From positions 8,690,501 to 8,754,500 of the forward strand of contig BRXU01000001.1 of the NCBI GenBank assembly GCA_030267565.1: DNA of 64,000 bases, read 5' to 3'. Each line of letters opens with the position of its first letter. Positions within the stretch are counted from its first letter, which is position 1. The position numbers and the translations under genes are program-made. This DNA comes from Pleodorina starrii (lineage: Eukaryota; Chlorophyta; Chlorophyceae; Chlamydomonadales; Volvocaceae). Below are positions 1 through 21,319 of this stretch, piece after piece. The notes beneath the pieces are model-generated. The model ran no database searches and was not told where the DNA came from. It saw only the letters and a program-made list of their open reading frames with translations.

Positions 1-2
1 GA

Positions 3-1871
3 GCAATTGCATACCTTTCTCACCGGTTCACGCCGGCAGAGCGCAATTACACAACCACCGACCAGGAGGCCTTGGGTGTCATTCACGCGTTACAAGAGTG
101 GCGTTGCTATCTCGAGGGCGCGCCTGATGTGACAGTCGTGACTGACCACCAGCCCTTGACTTACCTGGACTCACTGAAGGCTAACGGCTTGCTCTCACGC
201 CGTCAAGCTCGGTGGATCTCGTTCCTACAGGACCAGAAAATACATTGGTCCTACAAGCCAGGCAGGATCAACGTGGCCGACCCTCTTAGCCGCATTTATG
301 AAGGGGCACCGGAGATGTCCACAGCGGACATGTCTCAACCCCTGGGTCAGCCTATGGTCGCATTACTCTCTCGGTCTGCAATCAGTACTGATATCCGTAA
401 GCGAATCAGCGCTGGTTACCGGTACGACTCATGGTTCCGGAACAAGACCAACGTAAAACGGTTGCAAAAAGTCAACGGACTGTACTACAGGGGTGACCAG
501 GTGGTGGTCCCCAACGTTGACGCGTTACGCCGCCTGCTTATAGCTGAGCATCACGACGGTGCTGCCAGCGGGCATCGAGGGCCTGAACGCACTCAGGAGG
601 CGCTTAAACGGGTGTACTGGTGGCCGCGTCTGGACGCAGACGTATCACAGTACGTAAACCGTTGCCCGCAGTGCCAGCGTAACAAAGCCTCCACCACGAA
701 GCCGCGTGGGCTGCTGCAACCTTTACCAGTACCCAAACGGGTATGGGGAAGTGTCACACTGGACTTGATCACCCAGCTCCCCACCACAACCTCTGGTTAC
801 GACGCAATTGTTGTGTTTGTGGATCGGCTGAGCAAAATGACCCACTTTGCTCCCACACACACCACGGTTGACGCAGAGGGTGTGGCCCACCTCTATATAC
901 AGAACGTCTTCCGCCATCACGGGTTACCAGACGATATCGTCTCAGACAGAGGTTCCCAATTCGCGGGAAAATTCTGGGCTGAGATTCAACGTCTGCTCGG
1001 TACGAAGGTACGACTCAGTACCGCTTACCACCCGCAAACTGACGGCCAAACGGAACGCATGAACCGTTTGTTAGAGGAAACCCTTCGACACTATGTGAAT
1101 CCCAAACAAGACGATTGGGACCAACATTTACCGTTGATCGAGTTCGCAATCAACAACTCGATGAACAAGTCGATTGGCACGGCGCCCTTTAAACTATGGA
1201 CGCCGCACACGCCACGGGAGCCCGGAAACATCTCTGTTCTCGGCTCCAAGGTTCCTCAGGCGGCATCCTTTGCTAAGGATATGTCAGAAAGGCTTCAGAG
1301 AGCTCGTGCCGCCCTTCAAAAGGCCCAGGACAGGCAAAAGAACGCCGCTGACAAATCCCGGCAGGATGCAACCTTCGCCGTGGGTGACTCCGTTCTGTTA
1401 AGCACAAAGAACATTGCGCTCAAAGGTCCCGGAGCGAAGAAGCTTTACCCCAAGTTCATAGGCCCTTTCACGGTCGAGGCAACCGTGGGAAAGGTCGCCT
1501 ATCGGTTAACGCTTCCTCCAGGGTACAAAATACATCCGGTGTTTCACGTATCCTTACTGAAACCCTACCGAAGTTCAGGCGTATACCAACCACCACCACC
1601 GCAATTCATCGACGATGGTGGCAACGCCTACTGGACAGTGCAAGCTATTATCGACCACCGTGATCGGAAAGTTGGCAACCACACGGTTCGCGACTTCCTG
1701 GTCAAGTGGGAGGGTTACGGCCCCGAGCACAACTCGTGGGAACCCGAGAAATCCCTCCGGGAGGACTCCCTCGTGGAGGAACTCGTCGACCAGTACTTGG
1801 ACGCCCTCGCGGTCAAACCACCGCAACAAATCCGGCGCTCCAAGCGCACACGCAAACAGATCATGCGCTGA
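3..1871 (+). CDS. Chromovirus pol polyprotein, C-terminal part (RNase H, integrase, chromodomain)
   Basis: The frame is open from the left edge, so the true start is outside. Residue 1 below is the TTG at 72. The RNase H end shows the TDH aspartate (25) and the NVADPLSR aspartate (70). The integrase has an HX6H...CX2C zinc site (H161, H168, C198, C201) and a DDE core: D231, D292 in SDRGSQF and E328 in TDGQTERMN, with 35 residues between the last two, as is typical. A chromodomain follows at about 520-575 (FLVKWEGYG, then NSWEP), and the protein ends in a basic tail. In this family integrase inserts the cDNA and the chromodomain steers it to modified chromatin. No frameshift or stop is seen. 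Only the host lineage of the element is uncertain. Confidence 0.95.
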   Translation, partial: AIAYLSHRFTPAERNYTTTDQEALGVIHALQEWRCYLEGAPDVTVVTDHQPLTYLDSLKANGLLSRRQARWISFLQDQKIHWSYKPGRINVADPLSRIYEGAPEMSTADMSQPLGQPMVALLSRSAISTDIRKRISAGYRYDSWFRNKTNVKRLQKVNGLYYRGDQVVVPNVDALRRLLIAEHHDGAASGHRGPERTQEALKRVYWWPRLDADVSQYVNRCPQCQRNKASTTKPRGLLQPLPVPKRVWGSVTLDLITQLPTTTSGYDAIVVFVDRLSKMTHFAPTHTTVDAEGVAHLYIQNVFRHHGLPDDIVSDRGSQFAGKFWAEIQRLLGTKVRLSTAYHPQTDGQTERMNRLLEETLRHYVNPKQDDWDQHLPLIEFAINNSMNKSIGTAPFKLWTPHTPREPGNISVLGSKVPQAASFAKDMSERLQRARAALQKAQDRQKNAADKSRQDATFAVGDSVLLSTKNIALKGPGAKKLYPKFIGPFTVEATVGKVAYRLTLPPGYKIHPVFHVSLLKPYRSSGVYQPPPPQFIDDGGNAYWTVQAIIDHRDRKVGNHTVRDFLVKWEGYGPEHNSWEPEKSLREDSLVEELVDQYLDALAVKPPQQIRRSKRTRKQIMR

Positions 1872-1904
1872 TTTGCGGCTCCCTAACGCAACCCCGGTAC
1901 GTGC

Positions 1905-2146
1905 AACCTTCCATGTGTCTCATGGATGAGGTCCGAAATTCAGCGGTCCACCGCCTAAAGTAAGCCTATCGTTGCCGTACTCGTACGCACAATCTTTCAC
2001 GTGTCCCGTGAATGAGGATGGAAATTAAGCAACCGCCTAAAGTACACCTATCATTGTCGTACGTGCCTCAACAGCAGCCTGTCACGTGTCTCGTGACAGA
2101 GGACCGAAATTAAGCGGTTAACACCGCCTAAAGTACGCCTGGTGCT
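1905..2146 (+). repeat. Three tandem degenerate ~80-bp repeats, each with a hairpin
   Basis: Downstream of the pol stop a unit recurs three times. Each unit contains a hairpin with a TGTCY loop (1910-1926, 1996-2012, 2080-2098), a GAAATT motif and the sequence CCGCCTAAAGTA. Stem bases change in pairs between copies (CCATG/CATGG against TCACG/CGTGA). Units 1 and 3 also keep a second small stem, GCGGT/ACCGC, which unit 2 has lost. The region lies in the 3' untranslated part of the retroelement RNA. A function is not known. Confidence 0.8.
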
Positions 2147-2149
2147 GCT

Positions 2150-2434
2150 TGCGACCGTTCGTGGGACATGTCCCTATGCGAAAAACAAGCACATGCCTGG
2201 ACCACGGGAAAAGACCACGCGAAATACCTGGCATACGTGACTGTGCACGGACCACGGGAAACGGCAAGTGGACCCTTGTGAAACCCACCCTTGCCAAAAT
2301 GAGCGAGTTCTATCTGGCTTGATCGCTCAAGCACACACGTAATGCCAAGGCATGTTGCTTAATATTGGTTACCTGCGAGATTATGACGTTCCACTTTCAC
2401 AAGTGGCACGCTGCTCCCGGGGACGGTTCGCTTC
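2150..2434 (+). other. Rest of the retroelement 3' untranslated region
   Basis: No coding frame is recognised. A short motif GGACCACGGGAAA occurs twice (around 2200 and 2248), so this stretch is also partly repetitive. It lies between the hairpin repeats and the polypurine tract. Confidence 0.5.
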
Positions 2435-2447
2435 AAAGGGGGGGGAG
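2435..2447 (+). promoter_or_regulatory. Polypurine tract (plus-strand cDNA primer)
   Basis: AAAGGGGGGGGAG lies directly against the TGTAAG start of the LTR. This is where LTR retroelements keep the RNase H-resistant primer for plus-strand synthesis. Confidence 0.85.
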
Positions 2448-2801
2448 TGTAAGCTTGCTTGCACGAACTTAACGCTATTTTAATAGTGTTATATTGGTCT
2501 CACGTCCTGGCGGAGGAACGAGCCAATAAAGTACCTGTTACCTTTCCGTTAGCAGTTGTACTGCGGAATGGTACGCATCTGGAGTACGCATTAAGGCGTC
2601 GCTCTACGTGGAGACGACAGAGAATTACTCTTCAATGTTCTTACACGGTATCTGTTGATACCACCTACTGTGATATGTATCTTATCTATAACACGCTATT
2701 CGGTAAACAATCTACGCTTTCGCATAATAAGAACCGAACTCTAACCCGATCCTCGGTGAGTTACCTTAGAAAGATCCTGGGAAGACTAGTAGAGTCTTAC
2801 A
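2448..2801 (+). repeat. 3' LTR of the chromovirus, 354 bp
   Basis: It starts TGTAAG and ends CTTACA, a perfect 6-bp terminal inverted repeat with the TG...CA ends of LTRs, and follows the polypurine tract without a gap. A TCTATAAC motif near 2691 could be its TATA element. The 5' LTR is outside the window, so the ends rest on the terminal inverted repeat and the tract. Confidence 0.85.
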
Positions 2802-5275
2802 CAGCCGCCCTGCGGCACACCCATGGCTGCGCAGGCCAGCCCCACGCGCCGCCACGCCTCTGCAGGCGCATCGAACTCACACGCACAGCCAATGTACCAG
2901 CTCAACTCAATGCCGTATGCGCAAAAAACAAAACAACCGTATACTCATTGCTGTTCACAACACACGAAATGCTGGTGGACGCAGGACCTCCCTGCCAGGC
3001 TCAGGTGGCTAGCCAGACCTCCCCGGCAACCGGCACGCGGCAGCCGGGTTTGCAAATACAGGCAGCAGGGTCCGCCTTCCGGCGTGCACCCTGGCGCCAA
3101 GCCCCTCCACGACTCAATGCTCCCAGCCCCACCTACTAACGGAACCACCGCGTCGAGCCCCGCTCAGCTCAGCTTCACCCAGTTCCGCGAAGCCCAGCTC
3201 ATCCCTGCCCTCCCCAGCCCATGGTTGCCATCCACCCGCACAGACCCTTCGAATCCCCCCTCCCACTGCCATAACAACAGCTATGTCAATACATTCCCCC
3301 TCACCCGTCTGCTCCCAGGCGCTGTCCGTGTGTGTGCGTGCGTGCGTGGGTGCGTGTGTGTATGCGTGCGTGTGGCGCAGGCGTGCGGCACAACTGCCGC
3401 CACGCATGGCCTGGCCCCCCCCCACACACACGTCGCACGCAGCCTCAAAGCTTCAGCCCAAGCTCCAGCCCAAACGCGCGCACACACGTGCACATGCAAG
3501 CGTGCAAAAGCAAATGCAAGCGCAAGCGCGAACGCAGCACACGCAGCACACGCAGCACACGTAGCACACGCAGCACACGTAGCACACGCAGCACACGCAA
3601 AAAAAATCTGACCGTGTCTGACATGCATGCATGCCTGCTCGTGAGGGGCACGAGTGCCCGGTCCAGGGCGACGTCGGCCTCGCTCCGCCACCGGTTGGCG
3701 TGGGTGAGAGCCGGATGGTCCACCAGCAGACGCCTGCCCACGCGGCAGCCAAAACACACACGCAGGGCCGCCGCCCGCTCGCGCCCCCCGGGTGCACCGC
3801 CCGCCAGAAGCTTCATGGGCAGGTTCGGGCCCCCAATCAAACCGCACACTGGGTATATGTAGGTATATATTCAGCAATTAATCGTCAAGCACCGGAGAGC
3901 AGCCCCCGCGCAGGTGGACGCACGCAGCGACCACTGCGTGCCCAAGCAGCGTGGTTTGGCCCGTCCAGTTGGCCTTTCGAGTTTAGGTTCAAGTCTCAAG
4001 CCCGCGGCCGGGACAGCAGCGGGTGACTCGAAGTGCATGCTTGGATACACATATTACGGACACGGACAAATAACACGTAGTCCACGTAGATCAAGCTGAG
4101 AAGAAAAAGGGGGCGGAAACCCCTGGCACCAGCAGGCCTTTGCAGCCTCCTGAAGAAAGAAAGGTAAAGATGGGTCGTGTGCAAGCAGGCACGGCACACT
4201 ACGATACCAAAGAGACACTCCAGGGAGGCCAGTGGGCCGCCCGCAGGCTCCACCCTTGCGAGGCTCTGGAGCACGCTGTAACAACCACACCGCAACAACA
4301 GGGGCGCACGTGGTACCCTATGCACTGTCCGGGGGTCAGGGTTGGCGGCGCCGGCGGCGGGAGGCACCCGCCTGTGTGTCCGCGCTGGCGGCGTCTGCGC
4401 CTTGCATGATGCGTTCCGCGATGGCGTGTGTGTTGGTCTGCCTCCACCCGTTGGGGTGAGGACGTATCGCGAGGTCAGTCGGTCAGTCAGTCAGTCGGTC
4501 GGTCCGAGTAGCGCCCAGAGGCGCAGCCCGGGAAGCGTCGCGTCCGCTAAGGCCTGTACTGCCTAGGTCAGCAACGTGTAGGTTGGTACCCGGGAGCAAG
4601 GTCGGCCCGCACTCATCCGGCAGCGGCGCCAAGCAGCTGAATGCCAAGGACGCCGTACCCCATGCCGCACTTGATTGCCCAGTCTGGCCCAGTCCGGCCC
4701 AGCCCCAGCCCAGCCCAACCCAGCCCATCACGCCACGCCCCGCCCCGCCACGCGCCGTTCAGCACGAGGCAGCGGAGGCGCGTGCAAGGGGCAGACCAGA
4801 CAGTTTTGGCGCCAGCCCTCCCTCGAGCAGGTCGCCACGCGCCGAGGCATGGCCCCTTGCCCCCCCTCCCTCTCTCCCTCTCTCTATCTTTTCCTCGTCT
4901 CTCACCCTCTGTCACCCCCTCTCTCACCCCCTCTCTCACCCCCTCTCACCCCCTCCCTCTCTCTCTCACCCCTTCTCTCTCTTCCTCCTTCCCTCACTCC
5001 CAAGGTGTCATTCCTCATCATTCGCCACACCGCACAAGCCGCGGCCCGGCCCGGCTCGGAGCTCACCGCGGCTGGTCACACCAGGTCGTGATGCGCCTGC
5101 CTGCCACGCCTCCCCCCAGCGCGTCGCCATATCACGGGGAGGGGGAGGTGGGGGGACGGCGCCTCGAACAAACCAAACCCAGGAGCTTCCAAACACCGGT
5201 GTGTGTCGCCCTGGGGTGGGTGGGCGCACGGGGCAACGGACCCCCTGCGGCCCGCCGCTCGATGTCGTTGCTTGT
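2802..5275. other. Non-coding, low-complexity stretch between the LTR and the pherophorin stop
   Basis: I find no convincing gene. It holds GT-rich patches (3330-3380), a 9-bp repeat (3534-3598), GTCA/GTCG repeats near 4470-4503 and pyrimidine-rich CTCACCCC repeats (4860-4990). The right part should contain the 3' untranslated region of the minus-strand pherophorin gene. ORFs here are opened by simple repeats. Confidence 0.6.
3534..3598. repeat. 9-bp tandem repeat (AGCACACGC variants)
   Basis: About seven copies of a nonamer with occasional A/C and T changes. It ends at an A-run at 3600. Confidence 0.85.
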
Positions 5276-16820
<11,545 letters not shown>

Positions 16821-17471
16821 CGCTGCCTGGCGTGCGGCGCTGGCGCGCTCGTGCAGCCCGCAGGTGTCGCAGCGTTGCTTGCGGGAGCGTGCTAACCGAA
16901 CTGCGATGCGTCGGAAGGATAGGACTGACTGATTATTGAAAGCAGCGTTGGCTACATTATCAAAACTGCGTTTATATTAAGCGGTTCGATCATACGAATA
17001 ACTCATTGGCGGGCGACGGCGTTTCCATCGGCAATTGGCACAACCGCTTGCCGTCCGGTCTCGGGGACGACAAACCCTCTAGACAGAGGCCAGTTCATAT
17101 GAAATAGGTTCTTCAGACCTTACTTACCGAATCGAGGAACACAAAGGCCCGCACCCGAGTTACGCAGAACAAATCGGAGACGATGGCTGGCTTCTCAATG
17201 GACTGCAGCCTACATATGGTATCCTATAACTAGCTGTCTTACACCATTTAGGCGCAGCGGATGTGGGCACGATGCAATCCTAACCGGAATGCTATGGCAG
17301 GCAGGGATGGTCGTTGTTGCGCTGCCTTACGAGCAATGGGCCGCCCAGCCGATAGAACACGAGCCTTCTGTTAGGTCTCAGTCTACAAGCATGCCTCACG
17401 TGAGCTCAAAATGCGTCTGGATATATACAAGCACTTATGTACCGTACGGCATTGATACCGCGACCGACACA
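16821..17471. other. Intergenic: pherophorin promoter side and LINE flank
   Basis: No gene is recognised. It contains the probable upstream region of the minus-strand pherophorin gene and unique sequence up to the LINE 5' junction near 17472. Confidence 0.5.
16971..16976 (-). promoter_or_regulatory. Possible TATA box of the pherophorin gene
   Basis: The minus strand reads AATATAAACG about 150 bp before the exon 1 ATG at 16820. Spacing suits a 5' untranslated leader of roughly 120 bases. No transcript evidence is available. Confidence 0.4.
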
Positions 17472-17742
17472 AACGCTTCGCGAACGCTTGCAGTGCTTAC
17501 AGCTCATAACTACCACGGTGACAAGGACCTGGTAGTTTGCGTGTTATGTTACTGTTGGTGTGCACAGAACCCCTTTCAGCACCAAAGGGGTTGCTTGCCC
17601 ACCGTGCATACGCATCTGTCTTCTTGTTAAAAAACCTTTGAACCATACTTAGCGTTTTTATTTTCTTAAAATTTGCATATTATGAAGCAAAGCAGAACTC
17701 CTCAACCAGGCAAGCCTTGTCTGCTGGCGGGCTTGCTCGTCC

Positions 17743-18117
17743 ATGTTGGGAACCATGGGAATAACCTTTCAGTATGCCAAATGTGTTTTTATGAAGGCGT
17801 GTTCGGCGGCGTTGGAGAGGGCTTTTGGGGAGCGTCGTAGTAGGGTTCGACGCGTCAGGGAAGATAAGGATGCACCGTGGTGGACTGACGAGTGTGCCGC
17901 TGCTCGTAACGCGATGCTGCAGCACAAGGCGCATATGAGGGCACACGGGCTTCTTGCCGACGAATCAGCGCGGCAGGTTTTCACCACGCTACGCTCTCGT
18001 TATCAGAGGATTAGGAAGGACGCTCGTGCCGCGCACCGCGTCGCTTATTTTACGTCTTTCCTGGAAGATTGCAAGGGCGACCCCGCGCGCTGTGGCGTCA
18101 GCTTAGCCAGGGCCTGA
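17743..18117 (+). CDS. LINE copy 1, upstream ORF (linker region before RT)
   Basis: An ATG ORF of 124 codons. It contains the motif PWWTDEC followed by a helical, basic stretch. In L1-like ORF2 proteins this motif lies between endonuclease and reverse transcriptase. It runs into the RT frame by a -1 step in the overlap 18069-18117, near GACCCCGCG. The true protein was probably one ORF. The same break is present in copy 2. Confidence 0.7.
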   Translation: MLGTMGITFQYAKCVFMKACSAALERAFGERRSRVRRVREDKDAPWWTDECAAARNAMLQHKAHMRAHGLLADESARQVFTTLRSRYQRIRKDARAAHRVAYFTSFLEDCKGDPARCGVSLARA

Positions 18118-20480
18118 AACCCGAATGTCCAATCCGCGACGTCAACACTTGGCGCGAGTATTTTGATGCGTTGTATAATAACGAGGTGAATCCGTTTAAT
18201 GAGGTGCGGTCGGACTATATTCTGAACCTCATCAACGGGCGCCCCCTTGCAGCGTCCCGCGATTGGGCAGGTACCGAGAGCGTAGCGCAAAATCAGAGGG
18301 TTGTTGCGGCGGCGTCTCTGAGTGCTCCGTTTACCCTGGCTGAGGTCATTGCGGCGTTGAAGTCGTTACGCAACCATAAGTCACCAGGCCTCGAGCTGGC
18401 ACCCGCGGAATGCTACAAATACGCCACTCGTTCGATAGAGAACAAAGAGGAGTTTGTCCTTGCGCCCTATCTGCTGCGTCTTTTGGAGCATATTCGGTCG
18501 ACTGGGGACTATCCCAAGCAGTTCGAGGTTTCGGTCATCACCCCTCTTCACAAAAAGGGCGACGCGCATGACCCGAGCAATTACCGCGGTTTGGCTGTCG
18601 GCGGGGCTCTCTCTAAGCTTTACGCGTTTTTGCTGGACCGGCGGTTGAAGGCGTGGGGAGAGGGTTGCGGAGCGCGCAGTCCTTACCAGGGAGGTTTCAG
18701 GCCCAAGCGTGGCACCATGCATAATTTGTTTCTGGTGCGGCACCTTACGGACCGTTGCCGTAGGGACCATCCCAACGCACCGGGCCAGGGGCTCTTTATC
18801 TGTCAGATCGATTTTGAGAAGGCATTCGATCGGGTGAATAGGGGCTTATTGTGGACTCGCCTTGAAGAAAGAGGGGTCAAGGGCGCAGCGCTGGAGGCCC
18901 TGAAGCGTTGTTACGAGCGGGTGGAACTGCGGATCAAAGTGAACGGCGCGACGGGAGAGGCGTTTCCCTCCTCACAAGGGGTGAAGCAAGGTTGTCCAAT
19001 GAGTCCTACGCTGTTTGGGTTTTTTGTGGAAGGTTATGCCGATTACGTTGACGCCCTGGATGTCGCGCTCCCAGTTGCCATGGCGGCTCAGGATTGCACT
19101 AACGTGGAAGGCCGTCGCGTGCCCTTAGCTTTATACGCGGACGATCTAAGCCTTTTTGCTGCGACAAAGCGTCGTTTGATGAGCCTGCTTGCAGCGCTGC
19201 GGGAGTGGTCGGAAGCGTTCGGTCTTACCGTTAATGCGAAGAAGTGCGAGTTGCTGTTTTTCCACCCCAATGCCCAGGTCAGGAGCCACTTTTATGCGAT
19301 CAGCGACATGGCTACTATGCGCGTGACGGAGGACGGGTTGCCGGCGGTCCGACCTATCACTTGGAAGACGCGCGCACGCTATCTCGGGCTGCATTTTGGT
19401 CCTAACAGCGCTTTCTCGTCCTGCACGGACGAGCTTTATGCTGCGGGCCGGCGGGCCATGTTCTCTCTGCTTAGCAAGCTGCGTCGGCAGGGGCTGTTGC
19501 TCCCCTCAGTCGGTATGAAATGTTTCAACGCTCAAGTTCGCTCTGTTCTTTCGTCCGGTTCGCAGCTATGGGGCGCTGACTTGGTTTTAGCCATGATCGG
19601 GAGGGGTTTCCCGGCTAACGATGCTCCGCGTTCTTGTTATTTTGAGGCCGCTATCCGGGACCGTATGGTCAAGCTGCAAATCTCGTTTATGAAACAGCTG
19701 GTCGGAGCTGCCGTTCCACCCCTGCAGTTGTTGTTTAGAGAGCTCGGGCAGATGCCTCTACAGTTGCATTGGGCTGAATCCGTTTTTCGTTTTTGGAACA
19801 GTTTGGTGGAGGACACTAGCAACGTGTATCACAGCGCTTTTCGTCATGAGATCCGTTTGGCTTTGGAATCGGATCTGCAGGCAGACGGTTGGGGCTCCAA
19901 GGTCATTCGGGTTCTGAACCTCTTAGGGCACGACTGGGGCGAAGAAGCGGCGGCGGGTAACATGGACACTAGGGTTAGGCGTTTTTCGGCGTGCAGGCTT
20001 GACGTTGAGGCGCTGATGGACACCCTCAGGGGTCGCGTCAACGACGATTGGGGCAGTGATAGGTTGGCGGTGGACCCGGGCGCTTTCGTTTCGGACGGCA
20101 GGAAGCCTGGTGTTAAGATGTGCCGTTACAAGCACTGGATGGGGTTACCGAAGCAGTTCGAGGGGTACATCCCGCCGGCGCACCACCGTTCCTTACTTCG
20201 TTTTCGTTTGTGTGTGTCTGACTTAGCGATTAATAGCGAGAGCAGCAGGTCTAGGGAGCTTCGTGTGTGTAAGACGTGTCGCTCTAATGGTGCTGTGGAG
20301 GATGAGAAGCATTTTCTGCTGGAGTGCTCCGCGCTTGCGTCTGCGCGGCAGAGGCTTTGGGATTTGGGTGTGCCCGTTAGTGCGTGTGTTAACGATGTCA
20401 TGCAAGTTGACGACCAGCGTGGTCTTGCGAGTGCTATTTTTGAAATGTTCCGCTTACGGCGAGAATGCATCTCTTTGTAA
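18069..20480 (+). CDS. LINE copy 1 reverse transcriptase ORF
   Basis: Open for 803 codons from an in-frame TTG. No ATG opens this frame at its upstream end, so translation probably entered from the upstream frame. Reverse-transcriptase motifs are clear: IDFEKAFD (catalytic D about 248), QGCPMSP (307-313) and YADD (356-359). A C-terminal CX2C...HX4C zinc knuckle (CKTC...HFLLEC) lies near residue 734. These suit target-primed reverse transcription of the element RNA. One residue differs from copy 2 where the family usually has Tyr (LSSGSQLW against LSYGSQLW), so copy 1 carries the derived state. It could be inactive because of the shared frame break. Confidence 0.93.
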   Translation: MQGRPRALWRQLSQGLKPECPIRDVNTWREYFDALYNNEVNPFNEVRSDYILNLINGRPLAASRDWAGTESVAQNQRVVAAASLSAPFTLAEVIAALKSLRNHKSPGLELAPAECYKYATRSIENKEEFVLAPYLLRLLEHIRSTGDYPKQFEVSVITPLHKKGDAHDPSNYRGLAVGGALSKLYAFLLDRRLKAWGEGCGARSPYQGGFRPKRGTMHNLFLVRHLTDRCRRDHPNAPGQGLFICQIDFEKAFDRVNRGLLWTRLEERGVKGAALEALKRCYERVELRIKVNGATGEAFPSSQGVKQGCPMSPTLFGFFVEGYADYVDALDVALPVAMAAQDCTNVEGRRVPLALYADDLSLFAATKRRLMSLLAALREWSEAFGLTVNAKKCELLFFHPNAQVRSHFYAISDMATMRVTEDGLPAVRPITWKTRARYLGLHFGPNSAFSSCTDELYAAGRRAMFSLLSKLRRQGLLLPSVGMKCFNAQVRSVLSSGSQLWGADLVLAMIGRGFPANDAPRSCYFEAAIRDRMVKLQISFMKQLVGAAVPPLQLLFRELGQMPLQLHWAESVFRFWNSLVEDTSNVYHSAFRHEIRLALESDLQADGWGSKVIRVLNLLGHDWGEEAAAGNMDTRVRRFSACRLDVEALMDTLRGRVNDDWGSDRLAVDPGAFVSDGRKPGVKMCRYKHWMGLPKQFEGYIPPAHHRSLLRFRLCVSDLAINSESSRSRELRVCKTCRSNGAVEDEKHFLLECSALASARQRLWDLGVPVSACVNDVMQVDDQRGLASAIFEMFRLRRECISL

Positions 20481-20944
20481 AGTTGTGCTCGGCATCTATC
20501 TTTCAAGTTATGCCATTCGTCTGTGCTTCTCCTGTATCCTGACGTTACATCGTTTCTTTGGTTACTGTTTCTCTTGTTTCCGTTTGCTTTTCTGCTTGGC
20601 TGAAGCGGTTCATGAGCCTCCGGGTTCGTTTGAGCCGTACGAGCTCGTTGAAGCTTGTAACATCATCATCATCAACGCTTCGCGAACGCTTGCAGTGCTT
20701 ACAGCTCATAACTACCACGGTGACAAGGACCTGGTAGTTTGCGTGTTATGTTACTGTTGGTGTGCACAGAACCCCTTTCAGCACCAAAGGGGTTGCTTGC
20801 CCACCGTGCATACGCATCTGTCTTCTTGTTAAAAAACCTAAGAACCATACTTAGCGTTTTTATTTTCTTAAAATTTGCATATTATGAAGCAAAGCAGAAC
20901 TCCTCAACCAGGCAAGCCTTGTCTGCTGGCGGGCTTGCTCGTCC

Positions 20945-21319
20945 ATGTTGGGAACCATGGGAATAACCTTTCAGTATGCCAAATGTGTTTTTATGAAGGC
21001 GTGTTCGGCGGCGTTGGAGAGGGCTTTTGGGGAGCGTCGTAGTAGGGTTCGACGCGTCAGGGAAGATAAGGATGCACCGTGGTGGACTGACGAGTGTGCC
21101 GCTGCTCGTAACGCGATGCTGCAGCACAAGGCGCATATGAGGGCACACGGGCTTCTTGCCGACGAATCAGCGCGGCAGGTTTTCACCACGCTACGCTCTC
21201 GTTATCAGAGGATTAGGAAGGACGCTCGTGCCGCGCACCGCGTCGCTTATTTTACGTCTTTCCTGGAAGATTGCAAGGGCGACCCCGCGCGCTGTGGCGT
21301 CAGCTTAGCCAGGGCCTGA
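20945..21319 (+). CDS. LINE copy 2, upstream ORF (linker region)
   Basis: The protein is identical to the 124-codon ORF of copy 1 and carries the same -1 break into the RT frame. Confidence 0.7.
   Translation: MLGTMGITFQYAKCVFMKACSAALERAFGERRSRVRRVREDKDAPWWTDECAAARNAMLQHKAHMRAHGLLADESARQVFTTLRSRYQRIRKDARAAHRVAYFTSFLEDCKGDPARCGVSLARA

Larger units (their letters stand above)
1..2801 (+). mobile_element. 3' part of a Ty3/gypsy chromovirus
   Basis: The order RNase H, integrase, chromodomain, untranslated region, polypurine tract and LTR is that of a chromodomain-bearing Ty3/gypsy element read on the plus strand. Its gag, protease, reverse transcriptase and 5' LTR lie left of the window. Without the 5' LTR neither the insertion age nor the target-site duplication can be judged. 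The visible frame has no stop, so the copy may be young. Confidence 0.93.
17472..20673 (+). mobile_element. LINE copy 1 (L1-like, ATC-tailed), 3202 bp
   Basis: It starts AACGCTTCGCGAAC and ends at a hairpin (20638-20659) followed by a short ATC repeat. Copy 2 begins directly after it with the same start. A strong 9-bp stem with AACCCC/GGGGTT (17568-17592) lies near the 5' end. No endonuclease domain is present, so the unit is either a fixed 5'-truncated form or an endonuclease-less derivative. Confidence 0.88.

Noticed and set aside
2459..3139. 226-codon plus-strand ORF starting in the LTR
   Set aside because: It runs from the LTR into unrelated low-complexity DNA and matches no domain.
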